From contig CAUZFB010000027.1 in the NCBI GenBank assembly GCA_963579135.1, positions 1-27,648 on the forward strand: a DNA stretch of 27,648 bases, given 5' to 3'. Under the pieces are notes generated by a model. The model worked only from the letters and a program-made list of their open reading frames with translations. It was not told the origin of the DNA and did not search any database. This DNA is from CALGTL01 sp963579135 (GTDB taxonomy: Bacteria > Chloroflexota > Dehalococcoidia > Lucifugimonadales > Australimonadaceae). The translations under genes were made by a program, and so were the position numbers. Below are positions 14,903 through 22,614 of the stretch, piece after piece. The stretch's first letter is position 1, and every line of letters starts with the position of its first letter.

Positions 14903-15913
14903 ATGTTCTTGAAGTACCGAAAGCTTGGCACAACTGACCTTACTGTTTCGGAGGTCGCCTTTGGCGTCTGGACCGTCGCTACGGGCTGGTGGGGCAAGGT
15001 CGAGAAAGACGACGCCATTCGCCTGCTGCAGGATGCGACCGAACAGGGCGTGAACCTGTTCGACACGGCGGACACTTACGCTGACGGCTACGGCGAGGAG
15101 CTGCTCCAATACGCATTTCCCAGGCAGAAGCGCCAAGACGTCATCATCGGCACCAAGTTTGGGTACGATCTCAAGACACCACGCTCGGGCCACCATAAGG
15201 AACGCCAGCAGCGCTGGGACCCAGAGTTCGTCCGCGAGGCCTGCGAGGATAGCCTCAGGCGCCTGGGCACCGATTACATCGACCTTTACCAGCTCCACAA
15301 TCCGCGCATCGACACCATTCAAGACGACGCTGTATTCGACACGCTGGATGATCTGGTGAAAGAGGGGAAGCTCCGTCACTACGGCGTGGCCCTTGGCCCC
15401 GATATCGGCTGGCGCGCCGAGGGTGAAGCGTCGATGGCTGAGCGTAAGGTGCCCAGCGTCCAGATTATTTACAGCATCATCGAGCAGCAGCCCGCTCGTG
15501 AGTTCTTCGCGTTCGCTCATGACAACAACACAGGCCTATTGGCCAGGGTGCCCCACGCGTCGGAGATACTCACCGACGAGTTCACGAATCAGGTCAAGGT
15601 GGAGTTCGACGCGTCAGACCATCGAGCACACCGCAAGCAGGAATGGCTCGATACGGCGTTCGAGAAGCGTAGCCGAGTGCTCTTCATCGCTCAGGAAACT
15701 GGCCGAACGCTGGCGCAGGCGGCCATCCAATTCTGCTTGTCGGAGCCCAACATCGCGGCTGTGCTGCCCAACATCGTGCGCAAGGACCAGCTCGACGAGT
15801 TCACCATCAGTACTGAGGTTGCCTCGCTCGCAAGCGACGAAGTCGCTGAGCTTTACCGGCTCTACGATGAAGAGTTCGCTGGTCTCGAAGAGATTCAGCC
15901 CCAACGTACCTAG
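14903..15913 (+). CDS. Aldo/keto reductase
   Basis: A 336-residue NAD(P)H-dependent reductase with the full catalytic tetrad: Asp54 and Tyr59 (FDTADTYADG), Lys85 (GTKFG) and His132 (LYQLHNPR). The fold is the standard AKR TIM barrel. The start is uncertain: the ATG at 14903 directly abuts GAGGA (14898-14902), while a TTG at 14909 would give the classic MKYRKLG N-terminus with correct seven-base spacing. The TTG may be the real start. It may be co-transcribed with the DUF1802 gene. Substrate is unknown; an oxidoreductase acting on sugars or aldehydes is most likely. Confidence 0.92.
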   Translation: MFLKYRKLGTTDLTVSEVAFGVWTVATGWWGKVEKDDAIRLLQDATEQGVNLFDTADTYADGYGEELLQYAFPRQKRQDVIIGTKFGYDLKTPRSGHHKERQQRWDPEFVREACEDSLRRLGTDYIDLYQLHNPRIDTIQDDAVFDTLDDLVKEGKLRHYGVALGPDIGWRAEGEASMAERKVPSVQIIYSIIEQQPAREFFAFAHDNNTGLLARVPHASEILTDEFTNQVKVEFDASDHRAHRKQEWLDTAFEKRSRVLFIAQETGRTLAQAAIQFCLSEPNIAAVLPNIVRKDQLDEFTISTEVASLASDEVAELYRLYDEEFAGLEEIQPQRT

Positions 15914-16232
15914 GTAGGCAGGGCACGCCTGCACCCACTTGCTGGCAGGGGTACTCCCTGCGCCCTCTTGCTGCCGCTTGGCGAGGCCGACGGTCATAAG
16001 GGACGCTCGTGCAAGTGTGCTCACCCACCCGGAACCCTCTATGATTGCTTGCGCATTGCCGGCGGCTAGCGTCCGCGGCCGCGGAAGTTACGCTGGGGCC
16101 CACCCGCGATTTTCAGTTGGGCGACAAAGCTAGCCGAGAACGAAGCAAAGAAGCGGTTGGAAGCGAGCCCTCGTCTCAGGTGACGCGATGACTGCCGATT
16201 AGCAGTGCTTGGAGGTGCGAGCGCCTGGCTCG
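15914..16232. other. Non-coding gap between convergent aldo/keto reductase and fabI
   Basis: This 319-base gap separates two convergent genes. The only structure seen is a weak hairpin just after the aldo/keto reductase, GCAGGG (15945-15950), loop GTACT, CCCTGC (15956-15961), with no good T-run. No gene, tRNA or repeat was recognised. Confidence 0.5.
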
Positions 16233-17006
16233 TTAGACGGCCATGATGTTGTAGCCGGCGTCCACGTAGAGGATGGCGCCGGTGATGCCGGTGGAGAGCG
16301 GGCTGGCCAAGAACAGCGCGGTGTCGCCCACCTCATCCTGTGTGATGTTGCGGCGCATGGGCGAGCGATCGGCGTGGATTCGCTGCATGTCCGTGAAGCC
16401 GGAGATACCACGGGCCGCGAGAGTGTTGAGCGGCCCTGCCGAGATCGCGTTCACGCGGATCCCGCGCTGACCGAACTCTGACGCGAGTTGCTTGACTTCG
16501 TTCTCAAGCGCGGCCTTGGCCACCCCCATGATGTTGTAGCCGGGGTACACCTTGTCAGCCGCGTGGAACGTCAGCGTCATGATGCTACCGCCATCCGTCA
16601 TGCGCTCTGCGCCGAGCCGCGTGACCGGCAGCAGCGAGTACGCGCTCACGTCCAGCGCCAGGCGGAAGCCGTCGATGCCGGTCGCGGAGAAGTCGCCTGC
16701 GAGGTCGTCCTTGTTGGCGAACGCCACGCAGTGGGCGACCGCTGATAGTGGGGCTTGCGATACGGCAGCGTCGAACGCCGCCGCCACTGACGCCTCATCA
16801 AGTACGTCGCACTCAACCGCCTGGGTGTTGTCCATGTCTTTGACCAGGTCAAGCACTGTGCGGCCGAGGCGCTCGTTCTGGTAGGTCACGGTTAAGCTGG
16901 CGCCAGCTTCGTGGAAACGCTGGGCGATGGCCCAGGCGATCGATCGATGGTTGGCAACGCCGAAAACTACCGTAGAACGGCCGGAGAGGTCGATTGAAAC
17001 GGGCAC
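16233..17006 (-). CDS. fabI: Enoyl-[acyl-carrier-protein] reductase
   Basis: A 257-residue short-chain dehydrogenase-like enzyme that performs the last step of each fatty-acid elongation cycle using NADH. The FabI active site Y-x6-K is Tyr157 to Lys164 in YNIMGVAKAALE. The cofactor segment is VVFGVANHRSIAWAIAQRF, and RVNAISAGPLNTLAARG is typical. The first Tyr of E. coli FabI (in TLTYL) is Phe147 here. The start is GTG (17006-17004), whose G is shared with the TAG stop of the EVE-domain gene. Length matches the family (about 255-262 aa). Confidence 0.95.
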   Translation of the reverse strand: MPVSIDLSGRSTVVFGVANHRSIAWAIAQRFHEAGASLTVTYQNERLGRTVLDLVKDMDNTQAVECDVLDEASVAAAFDAAVSQAPLSAVAHCVAFANKDDLAGDFSATGIDGFRLALDVSAYSLLPVTRLGAERMTDGGSIMTLTFHAADKVYPGYNIMGVAKAALENEVKQLASEFGQRGIRVNAISAGPLNTLAARGISGFTDMQRIHADRSPMRRNITQDEVGDTALFLASPLSTGITGAILYVDAGYNIMAV

Positions 17007-17536
17007 TATGACGCCTTCGTCGCCAGATTGTCGAGAGCACACCACGGTTCGCCGCTGTCGCCCAGAGTAACTTCGGGGCGTTTCACGCCCTTCCGCATCT
17101 CGTCCTCGATCAAGGCGAAGTCTTGTTTGGGGACCAAGTGCAGCAGGCCCTGGAAAGCCAATGGCCACTGTTCCGGGGCCCACTTCTTCACGTACTGCAT
17201 CCGGGGCGCAATCAGCCGCGCGTCCACCAGGTGCTCGTCATCCAGAATCACGTCTGGCTTGAGTTTCACACGCCAAGCGAATGGCTCGTCGGGTTCAGTG
17301 GTCGGCCAGGTCGGGGTCGGATCTTCGAAGTACGTGGAGGCAACCGTCGCGACGACGCCGAACACGAGGCGAACAGAGACGTAGAACAGTACGCGGTCGC
17401 CAATCTCCATCCGTTGAACGCGCTTGCGCTGGCTCTTCCCCATGCCCAGCAGAGTGAATCCCTGCTCGACACACTTGTCGTGGTACTCGGGTCGGACCGC
17501 GACCATCCAATAGTTCCTAGGTGTGGCCGTAACCAT
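17006..17536 (-). CDS. EVE (PUA-like) domain protein
   Basis: A 176-residue protein with the EVE fold: YWMVAVRPEYHDKCVEQG, KVQRMEIGDRVLFYVS-like segment (GDRVLFYV) and VFGVVATVAS. EVE domains bind modified bases in RNA or DNA and are related to YTH and PUA domains. The ATG at 17536 is chosen by fit to the family; a longer TTG start at 17581 is open but adds an unlikely 15 residues. No Shine-Dalgarno is visible, so translation may be leaderless or weak. It overlaps fabI by one base, so the two are probably translationally coupled, although no functional link is known. Confidence 0.85.
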   Translation of the reverse strand: MVTATPRNYWMVAVRPEYHDKCVEQGFTLLGMGKSQRKRVQRMEIGDRVLFYVSVRLVFGVVATVASTYFEDPTPTWPTTEPDEPFAWRVKLKPDVILDDEHLVDARLIAPRMQYVKKWAPEQWPLAFQGLLHLVPKQDFALIEDEMRKGVKRPEVTLGDSGEPWCALDNLATKAS

Positions 17537-17700
17537 GCCCAAATGGTACCACGTAAAGCGGGGTTTATAGGAGCGGATCAAGGGGCCAGTTAGGAGCGCC
17601 GGACGATGGTCGGATAGCCGCTGAGGGACGGCTCCGATAGAATGCCCGGGTTAGACACTGCGCAATCGTTCTGGCACTGCGTGTCGTTGGAGTATGCAAC

Positions 17701-19986
17701 TTGGCCATCGCTACTAACCTTGGTTTTCCGCGGCTTGGCGCCAACCGAGAGCTCAAACGGGCAGTCGAATCCTACTGGAGGGGCGGAATCGACGAGGATT
17801 CGCTTCAGCGGACGGCGGCGACCATCAGGCGTGACAACTGGCTGGTCCAGCAGAAGGCTGGCATCGTTCATGTGCCGTCCAACGACTTCTCCCTTTACGA
17901 CCAGGTTCTCGATACGACCGCCATGCTCGGCGCCATACCCGAGCGCTTTGGGCACGAGGATGGCCTCGTGGGCCTCGATACATACTTCGCCATGGCGCGA
18001 GGGACCGTTGGCGACGACGAAACCCCGAGCGTTGCTGCGATGGATATGACGAAGTGGTTCGACACGAACTACCACTACATCGTCCCTGAGTTTGAACCGG
18101 GGATGAAATTCAAGCTCTCCACTACCAAAGTGGTCGACGAGTTCATTGAGGCGAGGAACACGGGAGTGCTCACCCGCCCGGTGCTCCTTGGGCCGGTCAC
18201 CTATCTCCTCCTCAGCAAGACCAGGGATCCGAAGCTCGACCCCCTTTCCATGCTTGAGTCAATCTTGCCGGTCTACGAATCCGTACTGAAGCAGTTGGCC
18301 GCCGAGGGTGCGGAGTGGATTCAGGTCGACGAACCCATGCTCGGCATGGACCTCGACGATCGTCAACGCTCGTCATTCGGTTTGGCGTTCGCGCGCCTCG
18401 CGTCTGCTGCGCCCTCGCTGAAGTTGCTTGCTGCCGTTTACTTCGGTGACCTGCGAGAGAACCTACGGACGGCCTTGGCCCTTCAGGTCGCCGCTATTCA
18501 CATCGACCTCGTTCGTGGCCCGGAACAGCTGGATGAAGTGATGGCCAAGCTGCCGCCCAACATGATGCTCTCGATTGGCCTGGTCGACGGGCGCAACATC
18601 TGGAAGACTGATTTGACGACGGCCACGGCGTTGGCCACGAAGGCTGTTTTCACTCTCAGCAACACTCGCGTCATGATCGGGCCTTCGTGTTCTCTCCTCC
18701 ACTGTCCGGTAGACCTCAACCTCGAGACAGAGTTGGACGATGAGATGCGGTCGTGGATGGCGTTCGCGAAGCAGAAGGTGCGGGAGATCGCGGTTATCGC
18801 CGCCGTCGCCGGCACGCGAGGTGTTGGCGCCGAGGCCCTCCTTGCCGAGAACGCTATCGCGATGGAATCACGTCGCTCGTCCATGCGGATCCACAATCCG
18901 TTGGTTGCGGGCCGCGCGGAGCCGGTGGCGCCCGAGATGTACGCCCGCACGAGCCCATACGAGGAGCGGCGACTGCTTCAGAAGCAGTCGCTCAAGCTCC
19001 CGGACTTCCCCACGACGACCATTGGCTCGTTTCCGCAGACGCCAGCGATCCGCAAGGCGCGCGCCTCGCTTCGCAGGGGGGCCATGAGCGCGACGGCATA
19101 CCAACGGTTCCTCAAGAAAGAGATCGAAACGGTTGTTCGCTTCCAAGAAGAGCTTGACCTTGATGTCCTCGTCCACGGTGAAGCCGAGCGCAACGACATG
19201 GTCGAGTACTTCGGCGAGCTGCTCGAAGGCTATGTCTCCACAACCAACGGTTGGGTTCAGAGCTTCGGGACGCGCGGCGTGAAACCGCCCATCATCTTCG
19301 GCGATATCTCTCGTCCGAGTCCCATGACCGTGAAATGGTCTTCGTACGCGCAATCGCTGACCGACAAGCCGGTGAAGGGCATGCTCACGGGTCCCATCAC
19401 CATGCTTGAGTGGTCGTTCGTGCGCGACGATCAGCCCCGGAGCGAAACGTGCCGCCAATTGGCGCTCGCTATCCGCGATGAGGTGCTCGATCTAGAAAAG
19501 TCCGGGATCCGCATCATCCAGGTCGACGAGCCTGCCATGCGTGAGGGCCTGCCCCTGCGACGTAGCGACTGGACGGCCTACTTGGGCTGGGCCGTGGACT
19601 GCTTCAAGCTCAGCGTTGCCGGCGTCACAGACCGCACGCAGATTCATACTCACATGTGCTACTCCGACTTCAACGACATCATCGAGTCGATCGGCGAGAT
19701 GGATGCAGACGTTATCTCCATGGAGGCCTCCCGGTCAGGGATGGCGCTTCTGTCTGCGTTCGGCGACTACAACTATCCGAACCAGATCGGCCCGGGCATC
19801 TACGACATCCACTCACCGCGGTTACCCTCATCCGACGAGATGAAGGAGCTACTGGGCAAGGCGCTGAACGTGCTAAGCGCTGATCAGGTGTGGGTGAACC
19901 CCGACTGCGGACTGAAAACGCAGAGCTGGGAAGAAGTTAGGACTTCGCTGGGAAACATGGTCGCCGCGGCGAAGTCGCTACGGTGA
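17701..19986 (+). CDS. metE: Cobalamin-independent methionine synthase (5-methyl-THPTG:homocysteine methyltransferase)
   Basis: A 761-residue protein of full MetE length with two barrel domains. The zinc ligands align with the E. coli set: His651 and Cys653 in THMCYSDF, Glu675 in ISMEASRSG and Cys736 in NPDCGLKT. The N-terminus NLGFPRLGANRELKRAVESY and the linker FPTTTIGSFPQT are characteristic. The start is TTG at 17701 with GGAG (17689-17692) eight bases upstream; an ATG at 17694 is out of frame. MetE transfers the methyl of 5-methyl-THF to homocysteine without B12. No B12 or SAM riboswitch was seen in the 164-base upstream gap. A DinB-like gene follows 30 bases downstream. Confidence 0.97.
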   Translation: MAIATNLGFPRLGANRELKRAVESYWRGGIDEDSLQRTAATIRRDNWLVQQKAGIVHVPSNDFSLYDQVLDTTAMLGAIPERFGHEDGLVGLDTYFAMARGTVGDDETPSVAAMDMTKWFDTNYHYIVPEFEPGMKFKLSTTKVVDEFIEARNTGVLTRPVLLGPVTYLLLSKTRDPKLDPLSMLESILPVYESVLKQLAAEGAEWIQVDEPMLGMDLDDRQRSSFGLAFARLASAAPSLKLLAAVYFGDLRENLRTALALQVAAIHIDLVRGPEQLDEVMAKLPPNMMLSIGLVDGRNIWKTDLTTATALATKAVFTLSNTRVMIGPSCSLLHCPVDLNLETELDDEMRSWMAFAKQKVREIAVIAAVAGTRGVGAEALLAENAIAMESRRSSMRIHNPLVAGRAEPVAPEMYARTSPYEERRLLQKQSLKLPDFPTTTIGSFPQTPAIRKARASLRRGAMSATAYQRFLKKEIETVVRFQEELDLDVLVHGEAERNDMVEYFGELLEGYVSTTNGWVQSFGTRGVKPPIIFGDISRPSPMTVKWSSYAQSLTDKPVKGMLTGPITMLEWSFVRDDQPRSETCRQLALAIRDEVLDLEKSGIRIIQVDEPAMREGLPLRRSDWTAYLGWAVDCFKLSVAGVTDRTQIHTHMCYSDFNDIIESIGEMDADVISMEASRSGMALLSAFGDYNYPNQIGPGIYDIHSPRLPSSDEMKELLGKALNVLSADQVWVNPDCGLKTQSWEEVRTSLGNMVAAAKSLR

Positions 19987-20016
19987 CCCACTAGGAACCA
20001 CGAGTGAGAGGGAATC

Positions 20017-20622
20017 TTGAGTAAGGACGAGTTCCGTCAGGCAGCCATGTTTTTCGCCGATACCGTGGACGCGGTAGGCCCCAGCCAATGGGATGAACCT
20101 GCCCTCGGCGTCTGGAACGTCCGCGACCTGATCGGTCACACGAGTAGGTCTATCGCTCGTGTCGCGGAGTTCGGCCAACAGCGCGCGGACAACGTGGATG
20201 TCTCATCCGCGGCTGAGCACTACCACGTCTCGCTCGCACCCGACGGCATCAACGAGGCGATTGCTGAAGCCGGTCGGGAGGCCGGGCAAGGGCTGGGCGA
20301 CGACATCTCGCAAACGATTCGGGCCTCCCTTAATGCAACGCTCGCCGTGCTCGAAACCATCCCTGATGGCACGATCATCGCGTACCCCAACGGCGGCATT
20401 AAGCTTGAGCACTATCTCGAAACGCGCGTCGTTGAACTCACCATCCACACGCTTGATGTCCTGGCCGCCACTGGCATCGAGATCGACCCGCCGCGCGAAG
20501 CGTTGGCATGCACCCTTCGTATCCTTGCTGACCTCGCGGTCGACTCAGATTTCGGAGGCCAACTCGCGCTCTTGGCCGCGGGCCGTGGCGTAATCGCTGA
20601 CCGTTTCTCAGTTCTCGGCTAG
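20017..20622 (+). CDS. DinB/maleylpyruvate isomerase-like metal-binding protein (copy 2)
   Basis: A 201-residue paralogue of the protein at 12256-12873. Both share VGPxQWDxPxLGxWxVRDL followed by GHT, with the putative metal ligand His41 at the same position. The ExxxH pair is Glu140/His144 in VELTIHTLDV. Both copies end with a short FSV motif. The start is TTG with a GAGAGGG-type ribosome binding site; an ATG ten codons further in is possible. It follows metE by 30 bases, so co-transcription is likely, but the biochemical role is unknown. Confidence 0.83.
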   Translation: MSKDEFRQAAMFFADTVDAVGPSQWDEPALGVWNVRDLIGHTSRSIARVAEFGQQRADNVDVSSAAEHYHVSLAPDGINEAIAEAGREAGQGLGDDISQTIRASLNATLAVLETIPDGTIIAYPNGGIKLEHYLETRVVELTIHTLDVLAATGIEIDPPREALACTLRILADLAVDSDFGGQLALLAAGRGVIADRFSVLG

Positions 20623-20683
20623 CAGGGGCTGGGTTTGGAGATTACGGGAATGCCGTGGGGATCACCCCTAGCGCGATCGTCAG

Positions 20684-21499
20684 CTAAGTCAGGGGTAACT
20701 CGACGCGGCCACCAAGCATGCGCAGGTAGTTCGCGGTCGTGACCTCAGCCACGGTTTCGAGGTCGACGCCCTGCAGCTCCGCCAGTCTCTGAGCGACCTG
20801 CGGCAGGTGCCACGGCTCGTTCCAGCGTCGGCGATTCTTCTTGAACGGCTGTGGGTAGGAGTCAGTCTCGATCACTATGTGGTCGAGGGGCAGCTGCGCC
20901 GCGACTGCTTGCAGGGGCTCCTCGCGCAGCAGGGGCTTGGCGAGCGAGACGTAGAACCCGATGTCCATCGCCTGCTTCGCCAACTCCATCGAGCCGCCGA
21001 AGTAGTGCCACGCACCACCGACGTCGCTCGCGTGCTCCTCGTTCAGGATGCGCACCGTGTCCGCATCCGCCTCGCGCGAGTGGGTGACCAGCGGCAGGCC
21101 AAGGTCGCGCGCTATGCGTATCTGGATACGCAGTGCGTCCTGCTGGACGGTTTTGTCCGGCGAGTTCGGCATGTAATCCAGCCCGCACTCGCTCCACTCG
21201 ACGACTTCGGGGTGCGTGGCAAGATCGCGCAGATGTTGCGCGGTAGTGTCGTCCAACGGGCCAGTGAGATCCGCCGGATGCAGGCCAATCCCTGCTTTGA
21301 TAAACGGGTGCGCCTCGGCCAATGCGAGCGTGTTTTCGCAGGAGGAAACGGTCGTTCCCGCTGCTATAATCAGCCCGACGTTCGCTCGGCGGGCTCGCTC
21401 CAGCAGCCCGGCCAGTTCGTCGGGGCTGTACTGATCGACGTGCGTATGCCCGTCAATCAGCGGATGGTCGGTGGTTCTCAACTCTTCTTCGAACGTCAT
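20684..21499 (-). CDS. TatD family metal-dependent hydrolase
   Basis: A 271-residue TIM-barrel hydrolase. Metal ligands are visible: His18 and His20 (DGHTHVD), Glu104 (EWSECGLDY), His140 (VTHSRE), His165 (WHYFGG) and Asp213 (ETDSYP). TatD proteins are Mg-dependent 3'-5' exonucleases acting on DNA or RNA; related amidohydrolases also exist. It stands alone on the minus strand, with its start divergent from the membrane protein gene. Annotation to TatD family is firm, nuclease activity is inferred. Confidence 0.92.
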   Translation of the reverse strand: MTFEEELRTTDHPLIDGHTHVDQYSPDELAGLLERARRANVGLIIAAGTTVSSCENTLALAEAHPFIKAGIGLHPADLTGPLDDTTAQHLRDLATHPEVVEWSECGLDYMPNSPDKTVQQDALRIQIRIARDLGLPLVTHSREADADTVRILNEEHASDVGGAWHYFGGSMELAKQAMDIGFYVSLAKPLLREEPLQAVAAQLPLDHIVIETDSYPQPFKKNRRRWNEPWHLPQVAQRLAELQGVDLETVAEVTTANYLRMLGGRVELPLT

Positions 21500-21558
21500 G
21501 GTGCAGCCGGATTGTAAACGGTCGAGGAAACTTCAGACAGGCCGCTTGGAGACAGTGA

Positions 21559-22614
21559 GTGCTCCTGACCTCTCCCTACGAATCAGCCCGTCGCCTCGTT
21601 GATAACCGCTGGCTGCAACTCACGGCTGGCGGCATCGCAAGCGTTGGTCTGGCGTATGCCGCTTTCAACGCCATCATGTGGAGGGATGTCCTCGACACGT
21701 TCGCTCATTTCCCCGTGGGCTATTTGCTGCTGAGCCTCGTGCCGTTGGTTGCCTCCATGGTGCTTAGGGCAGGGCGTTGGTCGGTTTTGCTCAACGGCGA
21801 AGACGTGACGTTCAGGCAAATCTTCATCACGCAGAACGCCGGTATCGGCCTGAACAATATGCTCCCCGTCCGCGTTGGCAGTGAGGCATTGCAGCTTGGC
21901 CTCGTGACGCGCCGCTACAAGGTGCCACTACCGCGTGCGCTGGCCTCGCTGGTAGGGGGCAACGTGTTGGACATCTTCGCCACTGGAATCCTCATGGCCG
22001 TCGGCATCCTGTTGGTTCCGGGACTGCGCGATTCCAAGATCAGCATCCAGCTGTTCGGTGCGGTGATTATGCTGACGGTGAGCCTGCTGGTAATGGTGGG
22101 CGCCTCGCGTGGTATGGGGTCCATCCCCATCGCCAATCGCTTCGACTTCTTCCACCGGATCATCGGCGCCTTGCGTGATCTCCGAAAGGAGCCCGTTCGC
22201 TTGGCTCTTTCGTTCGCCGCCACCTTCCTTCATTGGTTCCTCATGGGTGTCACCGGCTGGGTGTTGGCGCTCGGCCTGGAGATTGACGTTGACCCGCTGA
22301 CCATGGCGACGGTACTCGTGGCCGCGACGTTCTTCACGTCGGCGATGCTTTCGTTGCCGGGTGGCACGGGCACCTACCATTTCGCGGTCGTGTCCATGCT
22401 GGTGGCGCTGGGCGCGGACCGTGCGCTCGCGTTCAGCTTTGCGTTCGTCATGCATCTGCTCGTGTTCGTGCCGCCCATGCTCCTGGCGCTGGTTGTGATG
22501 ACCCGCCTTGGTTCCGGTGCAATCTTGCGCAATCGACAGCCAGCTGCTGTATTTGGAGGCGAGTCCCCCAAACGCCGACCCGAGGACACGCCTGACGAGA
22601 TGCGGCCATCGTAG
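21559..22614 (+). CDS. Flippase-like integral membrane protein (LPG synthase TM-domain family)
   Basis: A 351-residue inner-membrane protein with roughly eight hydrophobic helices, belonging to the lysylphosphatidylglycerol synthase transmembrane family (UPF0104/AglD2-like). Signature segments are FRQIFITQNAGIGLNNMLPV with RVGSEALQLGL, and LSLPGGTGTYHFAVVSML. The start is GTG at 21559 with GGAG (21548-21551) seven bases upstream. Only the membrane domain is present, so no lysyl transfer is expected; members are thought to move lipids or lipid-linked precursors. The hydrophilic C-terminal tail (about 35 residues) is Pro/Arg-rich. It runs into the lipoprotein gene with no gap. Confidence 0.88.
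   Translation: MLLTSPYESARRLVDNRWLQLTAGGIASVGLAYAAFNAIMWRDVLDTFAHFPVGYLLLSLVPLVASMVLRAGRWSVLLNGEDVTFRQIFITQNAGIGLNNMLPVRVGSEALQLGLVTRRYKVPLPRALASLVGGNVLDIFATGILMAVGILLVPGLRDSKISIQLFGAVIMLTVSLLVMVGASRGMGSIPIANRFDFFHRIIGALRDLRKEPVRLALSFAATFLHWFLMGVTGWVLALGLEIDVDPLTMATVLVAATFFTSAMLSLPGGTGTYHFAVVSMLVALGADRALAFSFAFVMHLLVFVPPMLLALVVMTRLGSGAILRNRQPAAVFGGESPKRRPEDTPDEMRPS

Noticed and set aside
17537..17700. Cobalamin or SAM riboswitch before metE
   Set aside because: The gap is only 164 bases and no box motif was recognised.
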